A stretch of DNA of 64,000 nt, from positions 46,532 to 110,531 of the forward strand of contig NZ_PFGL01000067.1 in the NCBI RefSeq assembly GCF_002783505.1. Reading direction: 5' to 3'. The notes under the pieces are model-generated. The model was not told the origin of the DNA. It was given only the letters and a program-made list of their open reading frames with translations, and searched no databases. Shown here piece by piece: positions 31,912 to 41,637 of this stretch. This stretch comes from Shewanella sp. CG12_big_fil_rev_8_21_14_0_65_47_15. Its GTDB lineage: Bacteria > Pseudomonadota > Gammaproteobacteria > Enterobacterales > Shewanellaceae. A program made the position numbers and the translations under genes. Position 1 is the first letter of the stretch; every line of letters starts with the position of its first letter.

Positions 31912-32375
31912 AACTTAGGCCCACTTTAATGCTTCTAGGCTCACCGGGCACAGCCCAAAGCGCCGAATAACTGCTGGCGATATAGTGCTCATCCAATAAG
32001 TTATCCAAATTTATCCCAAGGATGAAGTTGTCGCTCAAGTGAGTATTCATAAACAGCCCAAGCAACTGATACGACGGTAATTGGAAACTCGGATCGGCAG
32101 AATCACCGAGGCGCGAATCCACATACCGCCAGCTCAGTCCTAAATGTCCATCGATAGAAAATGCATTCAAATCCCGCTTCAAAATCATACTCGCGGTATG
32201 TTTGGGCACATTCACCAGTGGACTTCCCGCAGGGATAAGCATGCCCCAGTCGGGGTTTAAGCTGTCGTTGGCGGTACGGGTATTCAGATAGGCATAGGAT
32301 AATTTTGCTTGTAAAGCTTCCGTCAACTCGGCGGCTACATCGAGTTCAACACCGCTATTTTTGGCTTTACCTAAG
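31901..32375 (-). pseudogene. 3' fragment of a TonB-dependent receptor gene
   Basis: The frame encodes only the last part of an outer-membrane receptor barrel. GKAKNSGVELDVAAELTEAL is the typical late-barrel strand, followed by NVPKHTASMILKR, WRYVDSRLGD, NLDNLLDEHYI and the terminal GLSYEF with a C-terminal Phe. The track starts at an internal TTG, but the same frame continues upstream to about 32375 with receptor-like sequence. No plug domain or signal peptide is present, and the sequence before about 32375 is unlike a receptor. Together with the truncated gene after it, this looks like a receptor operon cut at both ends. Confidence 0.8.
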
Positions 32376-32481
32376 CCGCAGAGCTTAAATGTTACAAGGG
32401 GTATACGACAGTTTGTAAGAGAAAATGATAACCGCGAATGGATATTAAGAGCGTGCAGAATATATTGAGGCTAAATGGCAG

Positions 32482-32518
32482 AAAATAAAACGGCTCGCAT
32501 ATTTCTATGCAAGCCGTT
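32482..32518 (-). terminator. Terminator of tRNA-Trp
   Basis: On the minus strand AACGGCTTGCATA pairs with TATGCGAGCCGTT and is followed by TTATTTT, starting nine bases after the tRNA 3' end. Confidence 0.85.
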
Positions 32519-32526
32519 GTTTTATT

Positions 32527-32603
32527 TGGCAGGGGTGGCAGGACTCGAACCCGCAACCATCGGTTTTGGAGACCGCTGTTCTACCAATTGGAACTACACC
32601 CCT
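32527..32603 (-). tRNA. tRNA-Trp (CCA)
   Basis: A cloverleaf with encoded CCA. The minus strand begins AGGGGTGTAGTTCC, the anticodon loop is TCTCCAAAA (CCA), the T-arm is GGGTTCGAGTCC. The D-arm carries one more base than E. coli tRNA-Trp. The plus-strand ORF with GLEPATIGFG is the familiar false translation of this tRNA. Confidence 0.95.
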
Positions 32604-32616
32604 GTTGACGTGGGGC

Positions 32617-32645
32617 ATTATGCTAAAAGCACTCCCAAAGGTAAA
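32617..32645 (-). promoter_or_regulatory. Sigma70 promoter of tRNA-Trp
   Basis: -35 TTTACC and -10 CATAAT are separated by 17 bases, with a GC-rich discriminator (GCCCCAC). The -10 is identical to that of the seven-tRNA operon. Confidence 0.65.
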
Positions 32646-32801
32646 GGACTTTTTATGACAAACTCTATTAACTGAGGATTTTTCAAACAAGTTTTACTAT
32701 GCATGTTGATTTTGAAAGCATAATGCTGAAAAACGCGCCACTAAAATCCATCAAGAACCCATCAAGTTGTAGAGCCTTCGGGGAATAAAGCTTTTCCACT
32801 A

Positions 32802-32833
32802 CCTTCAAGCCTTCAAGCCTTCAAGCCTTCAAG
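32802..32833. repeat. Four tandem copies of CCTTCAAG
   Basis: Four exact head-to-tail copies of an 8-base unit lie in the 369-base gap between the tRNA-Trp promoter and the SEC-C gene. Apart from this array and the promoters I see nothing in that gap. Confidence 0.9.
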
Positions 32834-32972
32834 AGTGTTATCGCCAATTACCTAGCCCAAAAGAACCGCTCTATAAACGCAGTTATCGAAAAAATATCTG
32901 AGTTCGATTTATAAAATCGGCGTTTTATAGTATAAGCATCGTCAATTTCATACACTGCTCGACGGAACCAAA

Positions 32973-33311
32973 ATGTCAGACAAATTTTTCTTTAAAGGCC
33001 GCCGCACGCCTAAGCCAAAACATGAAAGTTATGGTTACAACACTAAGCGCGTGACTAAGCCGGGCACCGAAGCCTCACCGCTGGAACTCGTAGTGAATAG
33101 CGAAGCGCGTAAACTCGAAGTAGAGGCGATTGTTGCCGAGCATCAACTGTTCGCTAATATCGAAGTCAATGCCGACGTTGCTGAAGATATCCTTGAATTA
33201 GAAGGTTTATTGAATAAACCTAAAACTACAACGTTCGAGAAAAAACCAAATCGTAACGAGCCTTGTGCCTGTGGTAGCGGTCAAAAATTCAAGAAGTGCT
33301 GCGGCAAGTAA
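32973..33311 (+). CDS. SEC-C zinc-binding motif protein (PBPRA1643 type)
   Basis: A 112-residue cytosolic protein. It begins SDKFFFKGRRTPKPKHESYGYNT, the conserved head of a small family seen in Shewanella and Photobacterium. It ends with the SEC-C motif NEPCACGSGQKFKKCCG (Cys-x-Cys and Cys-Cys, about residues 95-111), which binds zinc as at the SecA C-terminus. The middle is acidic and helical. No function is established; a link to translation or protein export would be speculation. Confidence 0.85.
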   Translation: MSDKFFFKGRRTPKPKHESYGYNTKRVTKPGTEASPLELVVNSEARKLEVEAIVAEHQLFANIEVNADVAEDILELEGLLNKPKTTTFEKKPNRNEPCACGSGQKFKKCCGK

Positions 33312-33422
33312 GCGCGTTAATCAGCGTTATAAGTAATAAAATAGATAGGGACTTTTGCTGAGACGCTTTTGTGCGTCGGGAATCGCCCCTTTTCTCCCCC
33401 ATTTTAGTTTCTTTCCCCAAAG

Positions 33423-34364
33423 CTAATCCTCTAGCTTTGAGATAAAAATCCGCTGTAAATCGTTATTCCATAGCTGAATAATTTTGCGGGTCCTTTCTTT
33501 ATTCCAAAAACATTTACCAAATAAAATCAATCCCGCACCTTCAAGATCCCGTTTATCTTCTATTTCAAATTGCGCCAATAATGGCTGTTTTATCCCATCG
33601 ATAGGAATGCCGATATCTTTACTGTCGGCGGGATTAAGCCAGCTCATCGTCGAGTCTGTGTGGGAGATAGTGCCCCAATACATATGGGGTTTGTTATCGA
33701 GCGGGTCGGCATCGGCGAAGTTGACGAACAAATTCTTCGCCCGCCAACGGTATTTGCGCTCACTGTCTGTGTATACCCAGAGATCTGATTTCGCCAGATC
33801 GGTTCCACGCAATAAACTGTGCAGTAACTTTTCGAGCCCCTGGCTTGGCACCCGTTTATCGGTTGTGTGCGTAGCAGTGCTAACTTGATAGTCTGTTTTC
33901 GACTCTTGCACTTGACCATCCATTGACGGTGCAACAGGTACTGGTGACGACTGAGATATAGCAGATGACTTAAGCGTTGGCGCTGTTTTATTTGCAGATG
34001 GCGCGCTTGACGCTTTGTTTGCGGGAGAATGGCGGCGGGGTTTGCGGCTAAAATCAATCATTAACGCATCGGCATCCACCAGCTGTTGCTGCACTTCGAT
34101 GGCATCTTGTTCTTCACGGGATTTCTGCGCCGAAGGTTTAAATTCAATGCAATCGGCTTGGTGATATCTGGAGCCGAAACAAGCGGCTTTGCCATCCTTT
34201 GAAGCTTTACGGAAATACGCTTTACCGCCGCACGCGGGGCAAATTAACCATTGCCGCAAACGCTCGATATCTTCATCTGGCAACTGTTGAAACTTAAAAA
34301 CACTATAAGTCGTTCTCGCAGTTAAATGATCCTCGGTGTCGAGTTCACAAATAGCATCTAACAT
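33423..34364 (-). CDS. Unrecognised protein with a zinc-ribbon-like N-terminal region
   Basis: A 313-residue protein of no family that I recognise. Residues about 40-73 contain CPACGGKAYFRKASKDGKAACFGSRYHQADC, a zinc-ribbon-like cluster. A Ser/Ala/Pro/Lys-rich linker follows (about 110-165). The C-terminal half (about 175-313) is a folded domain with many aromatic and charged residues (SDLWVYTDSERKYRWRAKNLFVNFAD). The layout suggests a nucleic-acid-binding adaptor, but that is inference. It has its own start with GGAGA upstream and is separated from the exonuclease by 208 bases. Confidence 0.7.
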   Translation of the reverse strand: MLDAICELDTEDHLTARTTYSVFKFQQLPDEDIERLRQWLICPACGGKAYFRKASKDGKAACFGSRYHQADCIEFKPSAQKSREEQDAIEVQQQLVDADALMIDFSRKPRRHSPANKASSAPSANKTAPTLKSSAISQSSPVPVAPSMDGQVQESKTDYQVSTATHTTDKRVPSQGLEKLLHSLLRGTDLAKSDLWVYTDSERKYRWRAKNLFVNFADADPLDNKPHMYWGTISHTDSTMSWLNPADSKDIGIPIDGIKQPLLAQFEIEDKRDLEGAGLILFGKCFWNKERTRKIIQLWNNDLQRIFISKLED

Positions 34365-34572
34365 AGTGTTCTCCTTTATTTTCGACTACTGGCAATACCG
34401 CTGTCTATGCCCAAGCATTAACCCCAAGAGTGACAACACTTAACAGAAGCAAGATGCCAAGCACAGGGTAAATCAAGCCTAAAGTGCTAGTGCCCTGCAC
34501 GTTCGCATCTGACACTCGCATCTAAGTATAAGGGCGCGATTTTAGCTGCTACGTCATCTTGGGTTCTGCACT

Positions 34573-35415
34573 TCATTCGACATCCTTAAAATATTCAGCC
34601 AATGGCACCATGAGACTCAAAGGGATTAACGGCGCGGCTTTTGTGGCACTCGATGCATGATAAAAGGGGGTCAGCTTGCTGATTAACGCATTGAAACACT
34701 TGAGTGCCGCCAAGGCATCGGCGGCGGCATAATGGATTTGAGCATCAGATAAAGGCACCTGCTGCCAATTCGATAGGGTGAGTTTCTGAGATTTGTCGAT
34801 ACGAACACCCAAAAGCGCCGCAACTAACTGGCGCGTCCCCATCTCCTTATCGGCCCCAAGTTGTGCCAGTGCCCAGTTTAAATCTAATGTTGAGGCCACA
34901 TGAATATCCCATTGCCGCTTAAGCGCCCGCATATCACCGCGTAAGCCGACTCCGACTTTGAGTATGCTTTCATCTTCTAACAAGGTTTTTACCTGCGCAA
35001 ATTGCTCACCTAGAATGGCATGTTGAAATAGATAGCAAGCGTCCGCCGTAGCGATTTGGATAAGGCTCAAGGGATGATGCACACCGCGCTCAAAGCTAGC
35101 ACGGGTTTCAGTATCAAAACCTAAGACTCGCTCAGTCTGTAATCGCGCCAAAACAGAATATAATTCAGATGGTTGAACCACCTCGATGTGAAGCGGTTGC
35201 AATTCAAAGGCTGTCAATGCCGCCAGTTCAGTCTCATCGGTACGGGTCGCTAAGGCAATCCGCTGTTGTAACCACAAATACGCCAACTGACGCTGCGCTG
35301 GCTGCAGAGTCTTAGTCTTGCAAGTGCTTTCAACATCGGCTACGACCACATCTTCCACTTGTAGCTCGGTCACGGCATTGAGGTTATCGAGATAAGCCGT
35401 ACCCGCAGCATCCAT
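34573..35415 (-). CDS. 3'-5' exonuclease, RNase D / WRN type
   Basis: A DEDDy exonuclease domain fills most of the 280 residues. Exo I is RVLGFDTETRAS (about residues 94-105) with Asp and Glu, exo II is VGLRGDMRALKRQWD (Asp), and exo III is IHYAAADALAALKCF (Tyr and Asp). The N-terminal 85 residues are unlike RNase D, and no HRDC domain follows. The substrate is unknown. The ATG at 35415 has no ribosome binding site. In the same frame upstream there is a well-placed start at 35505 with a strong Shine-Dalgarno, cut off by one TGA at 35428-35430. The real N-terminus is therefore in doubt. Confidence 0.8.
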   Translation of the reverse strand: MDAAGTAYLDNLNAVTELQVEDVVVADVESTCKTKTLQPAQRQLAYLWLQQRIALATRTDETELAALTAFELQPLHIEVVQPSELYSVLARLQTERVLGFDTETRASFERGVHHPLSLIQIATADACYLFQHAILGEQFAQVKTLLEDESILKVGVGLRGDMRALKRQWDIHVASTLDLNWALAQLGADKEMGTRQLVAALLGVRIDKSQKLTLSNWQQVPLSDAQIHYAAADALAALKCFNALISKLTPFYHASSATKAAPLIPLSLMVPLAEYFKDVE

Positions 35416-35427
35416 TGCCGCGATCAG

Positions 35428-35505
35428 TCAGTTGGCATCTGTTCCCAACTCTTTGCGTAACCAAGCCAACTTACTCGGGGAGATACAGTACTTCATTAAC
35501 TTCAT
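35428..35505 (-). CDS. 25-codon ORF in frame with the exonuclease gene
   Basis: ATG at 35505 follows AAGGAAGGGCGAT, the best ribosome binding site in this stretch. It encodes MKLMKYCISPSKLAWLRKEL and five more residues before TGA. The frame continues after the TGA into the exonuclease start at 35415. It may be the original N-terminus of the exonuclease, broken by a nonsense mutation, or a small leader gene whose translation feeds the exonuclease by reinitiation. Too short for the ORF track. Confidence 0.5.
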   Translation of the reverse strand: MKLMKYCISPSKLAWLRKELGTDAN

Positions 35506-35551
35506 ATCGCCCTTCCTTGTTCAGTCAATCCTCGATTGTCGATATGTCCGG

Positions 35552-36478
35552 CTAACTGCGCAGTTTCTGTATTCCTGTCATCACGGCAAGGGCAACGGCG
35601 CCAGCAATAATGCCAAATAGGCCATTGAGCACACTGGGTGTCAGCACGGCAAGCACAGGTCCAACAAAACTCATCGCCTCAACGGCTTGTTCCGCATGGT
35701 GAATTTGCTCGCTAACTATATGCAGGCCATGGGTTAAAATCCCGCCGCCCACCATAAACATGGCCGCGGTGCCGATAATGGTTAAGCTTCTCATCAATAG
35801 GGGCGCGGCGCTTAATAGGCCAAATCCGAGTTTACGGTTAAATTGCGTTAGGGCTGATTGACCTTGGCGCTGGCTTAAATACAACCCAGCATCGTCCATC
35901 TTCACAATGGCGGCGACTAAACCATACACGCCTATGGTCATCACTATGCCGATAGCGGCTAAGGTGAGAAACTGTGTCGACAGGGATTTGTCCGCCACTA
36001 TCCCTAAGGTAATCGCAATAATTTCCGCCGATAATACAAAATCGGTGCGGATCGCCCCCTTGATTTTTTCGGCCTCAAAGGCAACCCAGTCGGTGATTTC
36101 TGGCTGCTGAATTTGGTGACTCTCATGTGGTTGATCTTTTCTATGGCGATAGCTGTGGTGCAGTTTTTCAAACCCTTCGTAACATAAAAACAGACCACCA
36201 AACATTAATAGTGGCGTCACGGCCCAGGGAATAAACGCACTGATCAACATCGCCGCTGGCACTAAAATGCATTTATTACGGAATGAACCTAAGGCCACGG
36301 CCCAAATGACGGGTAATTCACGGTCAGCATTCACCCCCGTCACTTGCTGAGCATTGAGGGCTAAATCGTCACCTAACACCCCAGCAGTCTTCTTCGCCGC
36401 CACCTTACTCATTACCGCAACATCATCCAAAATGGATGCAATATCATCGAGTAAAGTCAATAAACTTGCGCCAGCCAT
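35552..36478 (-). CDS. DUF808/YedI-family inner-membrane protein
   Basis: A 308-residue membrane protein of the DUF808 (E. coli YedI) family. It starts MAGASLLTLLDDIASILDDVAVMSKVAAKKTAGVLGDDLALN, the family hallmark. About six hydrophobic helices follow, with a cytoplasmic His/Lys-rich loop (RHRKDQPHESHQIQQ) after the second. Function is unknown; a transporter role has been suggested only from topology. It precedes the 25-codon ORF and exonuclease on the same strand. Confidence 0.85.
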   Translation of the reverse strand: MAGASLLTLLDDIASILDDVAVMSKVAAKKTAGVLGDDLALNAQQVTGVNADRELPVIWAVALGSFRNKCILVPAAMLISAFIPWAVTPLLMFGGLFLCYEGFEKLHHSYRHRKDQPHESHQIQQPEITDWVAFEAEKIKGAIRTDFVLSAEIIAITLGIVADKSLSTQFLTLAAIGIVMTIGVYGLVAAIVKMDDAGLYLSQRQGQSALTQFNRKLGFGLLSAAPLLMRSLTIIGTAAMFMVGGGILTHGLHIVSEQIHHAEQAVEAMSFVGPVLAVLTPSVLNGLFGIIAGAVALAVMTGIQKLRS

Positions 36479-36729
36479 GCTAAATCCCTCTACAAATCAT
36501 CTATAAACCATTCTGCTTTTGCCATAGTAACTTAGTTAGATTGAATGCGTACAGTGAAATGCTTTCCAACTTAACTACTTCAGTTGCTTAGGTTATTGGA
36601 GCCGCTGACTGATATTGACCAGCCTGCAATCTAGATCACAGCTAAGACGGAATTGCGCCACATTATTTATCGGAAAAGAGTATACTAAGCCCAGAATTTT
36701 TTACTCATTTGCCTTAACAGGATATCAAC

Positions 36730-37392
36730 ATGACTCAAGATGAAATGAAAAAAGCCGCCGGCTGGGCCGCACTTAAGTACGTTGAAAGAGACAGTATTGT
36801 CGGTGTCGGTACAGGTTCGACTGTGAATCACTTTATTGATGCACTGGCGACCATGAAAGCCGATATCGAAGGCGCCGTCTCTAGCTCTGAGGCATCAACT
36901 CAGAAAATGAAGGCGCTGGGTATTCCCGTTTATGACTTAAACAGCGTCGATCGTTTATCTGTCTATGTGGACGGTGCCGATGAAATCAACGGCCATATGG
37001 ACATGATCAAAGGCGGCGGCGCAGCACTAACCCGTGAGAAAATTGTCGCGGCTGTGGCTGAAAAGTTTGTTTGCATCGTCGACAACACTAAGCAAGTCGA
37101 CATCCTAGGGGAATTTCCACTGCCCGTTGAAGTCATTCCTATGGCGCGCTCCTATGTGGCGCGTCAACTCGTTAAGCTGGGTGGCGATCCCGTGTACCGT
37201 GAAGGCGTAGTGACAGATAACGGCAACGTGATCCTCGATGTGTACAATCTTAAGATCCTTAATCCAAAAGAATTAGAAAGTCAGATCAATGAGATAGTCG
37301 GCGTTGTCACTAACGGTCTGTTCGCTAAACGCGGCGCAGATGTGTTACTCGTTGGCACCCCTGATGGCGTGAAAACCTTTAAAGCCGAATAA
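36730..37392 (+). CDS. rpiA: Ribose-5-phosphate isomerase A
   Basis: Interconverts ribose 5-phosphate and ribulose 5-phosphate in the pentose phosphate pathway. The 220-residue protein has the substrate loop [12 protein letters not shown], the SSSEAST phosphate-binding stretch, DGADEING with catalytic Asp, and [14 protein letters not shown] with the catalytic Glu and Lys. A TATACT lies upstream and may be the -10. A strong terminator follows. Confidence 0.97.
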   Translation: MTQDEMKKAAGWAALKYVERDSIVGVGTGSTVNHFIDALATMKADIEGAVSSSEASTQKMKALGIPVYDLNSVDRLSVYVDGADEINGHMDMIKGGGAALTREKIVAAVAEKFVCIVDNTKQVDILGEFPLPVEVIPMARSYVARQLVKLGGDPVYREGVVTDNGNVILDVYNLKILNPKELESQINEIVGVVTNGLFAKRGADVLLVGTPDGVKTFKAE

Positions 37393-37460
37393 GTTAAGCG
37401 TTAACACTCCCATCGCAGTCACAAGGCTGCAGATGTAAAAACACGGTAAAAATACGCGAT

Positions 37461-37499
37461 AAAAATGCCAGCCACTTTATTCAAGGGCTGGCATTTTTT
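37461..37499 (+). terminator. Terminator of rpiA
   Basis: A 13-bp stem AAAAATGCCAGCC/GGCTGGCATTTTT with a 12-base loop and T-run. Its A-rich 5' side gives T on the minus strand, so it may also serve rlmI. Confidence 0.9.
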
Positions 37500-37568
37500 A
37501 TGGTGCAATTCTTTTGAGACTAAAGCGGACTAAAGCAGAACCAAGCGAATAAAAACAACTCGCTTGGC

Positions 37569-39266
<1,698 letters not shown>

Positions 39267-39719
39267 ATGAATAAGAAAACACAAACTGCACTGACTGGCG
39301 CCGCACTCGCGATGGCGATGGCAAGCATGGCGGGTTATGCCAATGCCGCCGAACCTATGGCTGGTGCCGACAGTACCGATCTCGTGCATTGTTATGGTGT
39401 GAATACCTGTAAAGGCCATAACGATTGCAAAACCGCCGATAACGCCTGCGCCGGACACGCCAGCTGCAAAGGCAGTGGTTTTGTGGCTATGCCATCAAAA
39501 AGCTGTGGTGATGTCGGCGGTAAAGTCGCCGATGATTGGGTGGGCAAAATTGCTAACGCCGAGCTAGTTCACTGCTATGGCGTTAACACCTGCAAAGGCC
39601 ATAACGATTGTAAAACCGCCGACAACGCTTGTGCGGGCCACGCCAGCTGTAAAGGCAGTGGTTTTGTCGCAGCACCGGCAAAATCCTGCGGTGATATCGG
39701 CGGCAAAACAGGCGCTTAA
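39267..39719 (+). CDS. Bufferin-type RiPP precursor with duplicated Cys core (BufA2-like)
   Basis: A 150-residue exported precursor peptide. Residues 1-28 are a Sec signal ([15 protein letters not shown], cut before AEP). The mature part holds two copies of [20 protein letters not shown] followed by [16 protein letters not shown], each closed by a KSCGD element, giving six Cys per copy and twelve in all. This Cys spacing is the hallmark of BufA2 bufferins, whose Cys are modified by a DUF692 multinuclear iron enzyme and which bind copper in the periplasm. The modification and metal here are inferred from the family. A 20-residue Asp/Lys spacer joins the copies. The enzyme and partner genes follow directly. 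Confidence 0.88.
   Translation: MNKKTQTALTGAALAMAMASMAGYANAAEPMAGADSTDLVHCYGVNTCKGHNDCKTADNACAGHASCKGSGFVAMPSKSCGDVGGKVADDWVGKIANAELVHCYGVNTCKGHNDCKTADNACAGHASCKGSGFVAAPAKSCGDIGGKTGA
39381..39671 (+). repeat. Tandem core repeat inside the precursor gene
   Basis: Copy 1 is 39381-39488 and copy 2 is 39564-39671, 36 codons each. The encoded residues are identical. By direct codon comparison 17 codons differ, all by synonymous third-base changes, and none changes an amino acid. Confidence 0.92.
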
Positions 39720-39742
39720 ACCCCAATATGCCGATTAAAAAT

Positions 39743-39770
39743 CGTGACCAGTTTAATGCTGGTCACGTTT
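39743..39770 (+). terminator. Hairpin between precursor and enzyme genes (partial terminator)
   Basis: A 9-bp stem CGTGACCAG/CTGGTCACG followed by only TTTAT. It lies in the 100-base gap between the precursor and the DUF692 gene. The short T-run suggests partial termination or mRNA stabilisation, giving more precursor than enzyme. Confidence 0.6.
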
Positions 39771-39819
39771 ATCACCCTTTTCCCCCAGACAATAGAAAAC
39801 TTAAGGATAAGGAGTCATT

Positions 39820-40719
39820 GTGGCGCAAGATGTCATCACCCAAGCACCATTAGGTTTTGGCTTAGGTCTTAGGACGCAGCATTTCGATGCCGTGCTCAAT
39901 ACCGAGCCCGATATCGATTGGTTTGAAGTGCTCTCGGAAAATTACATGGTCGCCGGCGGTAAACCCCGCTATTACCTCAAGGAAATTGGCGAGCGTTATC
40001 CCTTAGTCATGCACGGCGTTTCCCTGTCGATTGGCAGTACCGATCCGCTCAATATGGATTACCTTAAAGCCTTAAAACAGCTCGCCAACGATGTGCAGCC
40101 CCAATGGATTTCTGACCATATCTGCTGGACCTCAATTCACGGGGTGAACAGCCACGATCTCCTGCCTCTACCCTATACCGAAGAAACCGTTAAACATGTA
40201 GCGCAACGGATTAAAACCGTCCAAGACTTTTTAGGTCGCCGCATTTTGATGGAAAACGTGTCTAGCTATTTGTCATACCAAGATTCCAGCATGGACGAAT
40301 GGGAGTTCGTTAATGCCGTTGCCGAGACCGCTGACTGTTTAATCTTGTTAGATATCAATAATATTTACGTCAGTGCCCGCAATCATAATTTCAATCCGTT
40401 GGACTACTTGAATAAAATCAATCCCAAACGGGTGCAGCAATTCCACCTCGCCGGACACAGCGACTATGGCGACTATGTGATAGACACCCACGACCATGAT
40501 GTACCGAGCAGCGTGTGGGATCTCTACCGCGCTGCACTGAAACGTTTTGGCGGCATCAGCACTATGATAGAACGCGACGCCAATATCCCCGCGTTTTCCG
40601 CCCTCGAAGCCGAACTTGCCATTGCCAGAAATATCGCCCGCGATACCTTAGGTGAGACACATCCACTCAACGCCGCCAAAGGTAGAAAGAACATGCAGGA
40701 AGGAAAGGTTATCGTATGA
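39820..40719 (+). CDS. DUF692 multinuclear iron-dependent oxidase (BufB-like)
   Basis: A 299-residue TIM-barrel protein of the DUF692/MNIO family, related to MbnB and TglH, which use two or three iron ions to oxidise Cys in peptides. The family's metal-ligand stretches are visible in order: FEVLSENYM (Glu), LVMHGVSLSIG (His), ISDHICW (Asp-His), ILMENVSSYL (Glu), ILLDINNIYVSARNH (Asp), FHLAGHSDY (His) and IDTHDHDV (His), then MIERDANIP. The start is GTG behind TAAGGAG, six bases away. It should act on the precursor in the cytoplasm before export. The end overlaps the next gene by four bases (ATGA). Confidence 0.92.
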   Translation: MAQDVITQAPLGFGLGLRTQHFDAVLNTEPDIDWFEVLSENYMVAGGKPRYYLKEIGERYPLVMHGVSLSIGSTDPLNMDYLKALKQLANDVQPQWISDHICWTSIHGVNSHDLLPLPYTEETVKHVAQRIKTVQDFLGRRILMENVSSYLSYQDSSMDEWEFVNAVAETADCLILLDINNIYVSARNHNFNPLDYLNKINPKRVQQFHLAGHSDYGDYVIDTHDHDVPSSVWDLYRAALKRFGGISTMIERDANIPAFSALEAELAIARNIARDTLGETHPLNAAKGRKNMQEGKVIV

Positions 40720-41528
40720 GCCAACTTCAGCAACTGCAACACGCATTTATGGATTATCTGCTGGCGAGTGCGGCGGTCGATACGCCGCCCACACTTGCGC
40801 AAACCACGCAAACCTTCAAAGATAAGATTGCCGAGCAAGGCGGCATCAATGCCGATATCCGGATGCAGATTTATGCCAATGCCTATCGCATTCGTTTAAC
40901 CGAAACCCTCGAAACCGACCACGAAATGCTGGGCATCTATCTGGGTGATGAACTCTTTGAACGCATGGCCAAAGGTTATATTGCCAGTCAGCCATCGGCG
41001 TTTACCTCACTGCGCAGTTTTGCCGATGCCCTGCCCGACTATTTAACCCAAGATGCATTTTTTAGTCAGTATCCGATCATTGCCGATATTGCCCGCTTCG
41101 AGCGGAGTTTATTAAATGCCTTCGATGCTTTTGATACCGAACGCGCCACTTTTGCGCGCCTGCAAGCACTGCCTGCCGAGCAATGGCCGGGTTGTCAACT
41201 GCGCTTTCATCCCAGCGTACAGCTATTTCAATGCAACAGTAATGCAGTGGAAACTTGGCAAGCATTAAAACAGCAAGCATCACCGCCCAGTCCCGATTAT
41301 CAAGGTAAACGAGCTTGGTTACTTTGGCGCGGCGAAAGCCGATTAACTGAGTTTATTTCCCTGTCAGAATATCAACTCGCCTTGCTGCTAGGATTTATCG
41401 GCGGTGCCACCTTTGCCGAGCAATGCGAAATGATGTTGGCATTTTTTAGCGACGCGCAGGCGCCGATGCAAGTGCTGCAGGCACTGCAAGCTTGGTTTCA
41501 AATGGGGCTTATCCGCGATATCGCTTAA
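40716..41528 (+). CDS. DUF2063 putative DNA-binding/peptide-recognition partner (BufC-like)
   Basis: A 270-residue protein of the DUF2063 family. The N-terminal helical domain has the family stretch MQIYANAYRIRLTETLETDHEML (about residues 49-71) and ARFERSLLNAFDAFD. The C-terminal half is a winged-helix-like region. Family members accompany DUF692 enzymes and are thought to present the precursor peptide, despite the DNA-binding label in databases. It is translationally coupled to the enzyme gene by ATGA. No DoxX-type BufD gene follows. Confidence 0.85.
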   Translation: MSQLQQLQHAFMDYLLASAAVDTPPTLAQTTQTFKDKIAEQGGINADIRMQIYANAYRIRLTETLETDHEMLGIYLGDELFERMAKGYIASQPSAFTSLRSFADALPDYLTQDAFFSQYPIIADIARFERSLLNAFDAFDTERATFARLQALPAEQWPGCQLRFHPSVQLFQCNSNAVETWQALKQQASPPSPDYQGKRAWLLWRGESRLTEFISLSEYQLALLLGFIGGATFAEQCEMMLAFFSDAQAPMQVLQALQAWFQMGLIRDIA

Positions 41529-41637
41529 TCTCAACGGGGTTTATGTGAGTGAACGCTAATGTGATTTAAAGTACGATCGAGTCCGCTTGAGTGAGTTTAT
41601 GTTGCTTGATTTAGCTCGCTTAACTGAAGCATAAAAC

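Noticed and set aside
32475-32675. ORF with the GLEPATIGFG stretch
   Set aside because: This is the well-known false translation of the tRNA-Trp gene on the other strand.
35428-35430. Selenocysteine at the in-frame TGA before the exonuclease
   Set aside because: There is no recognisable SECIS hairpin, and the family has no selenocysteine at this position.
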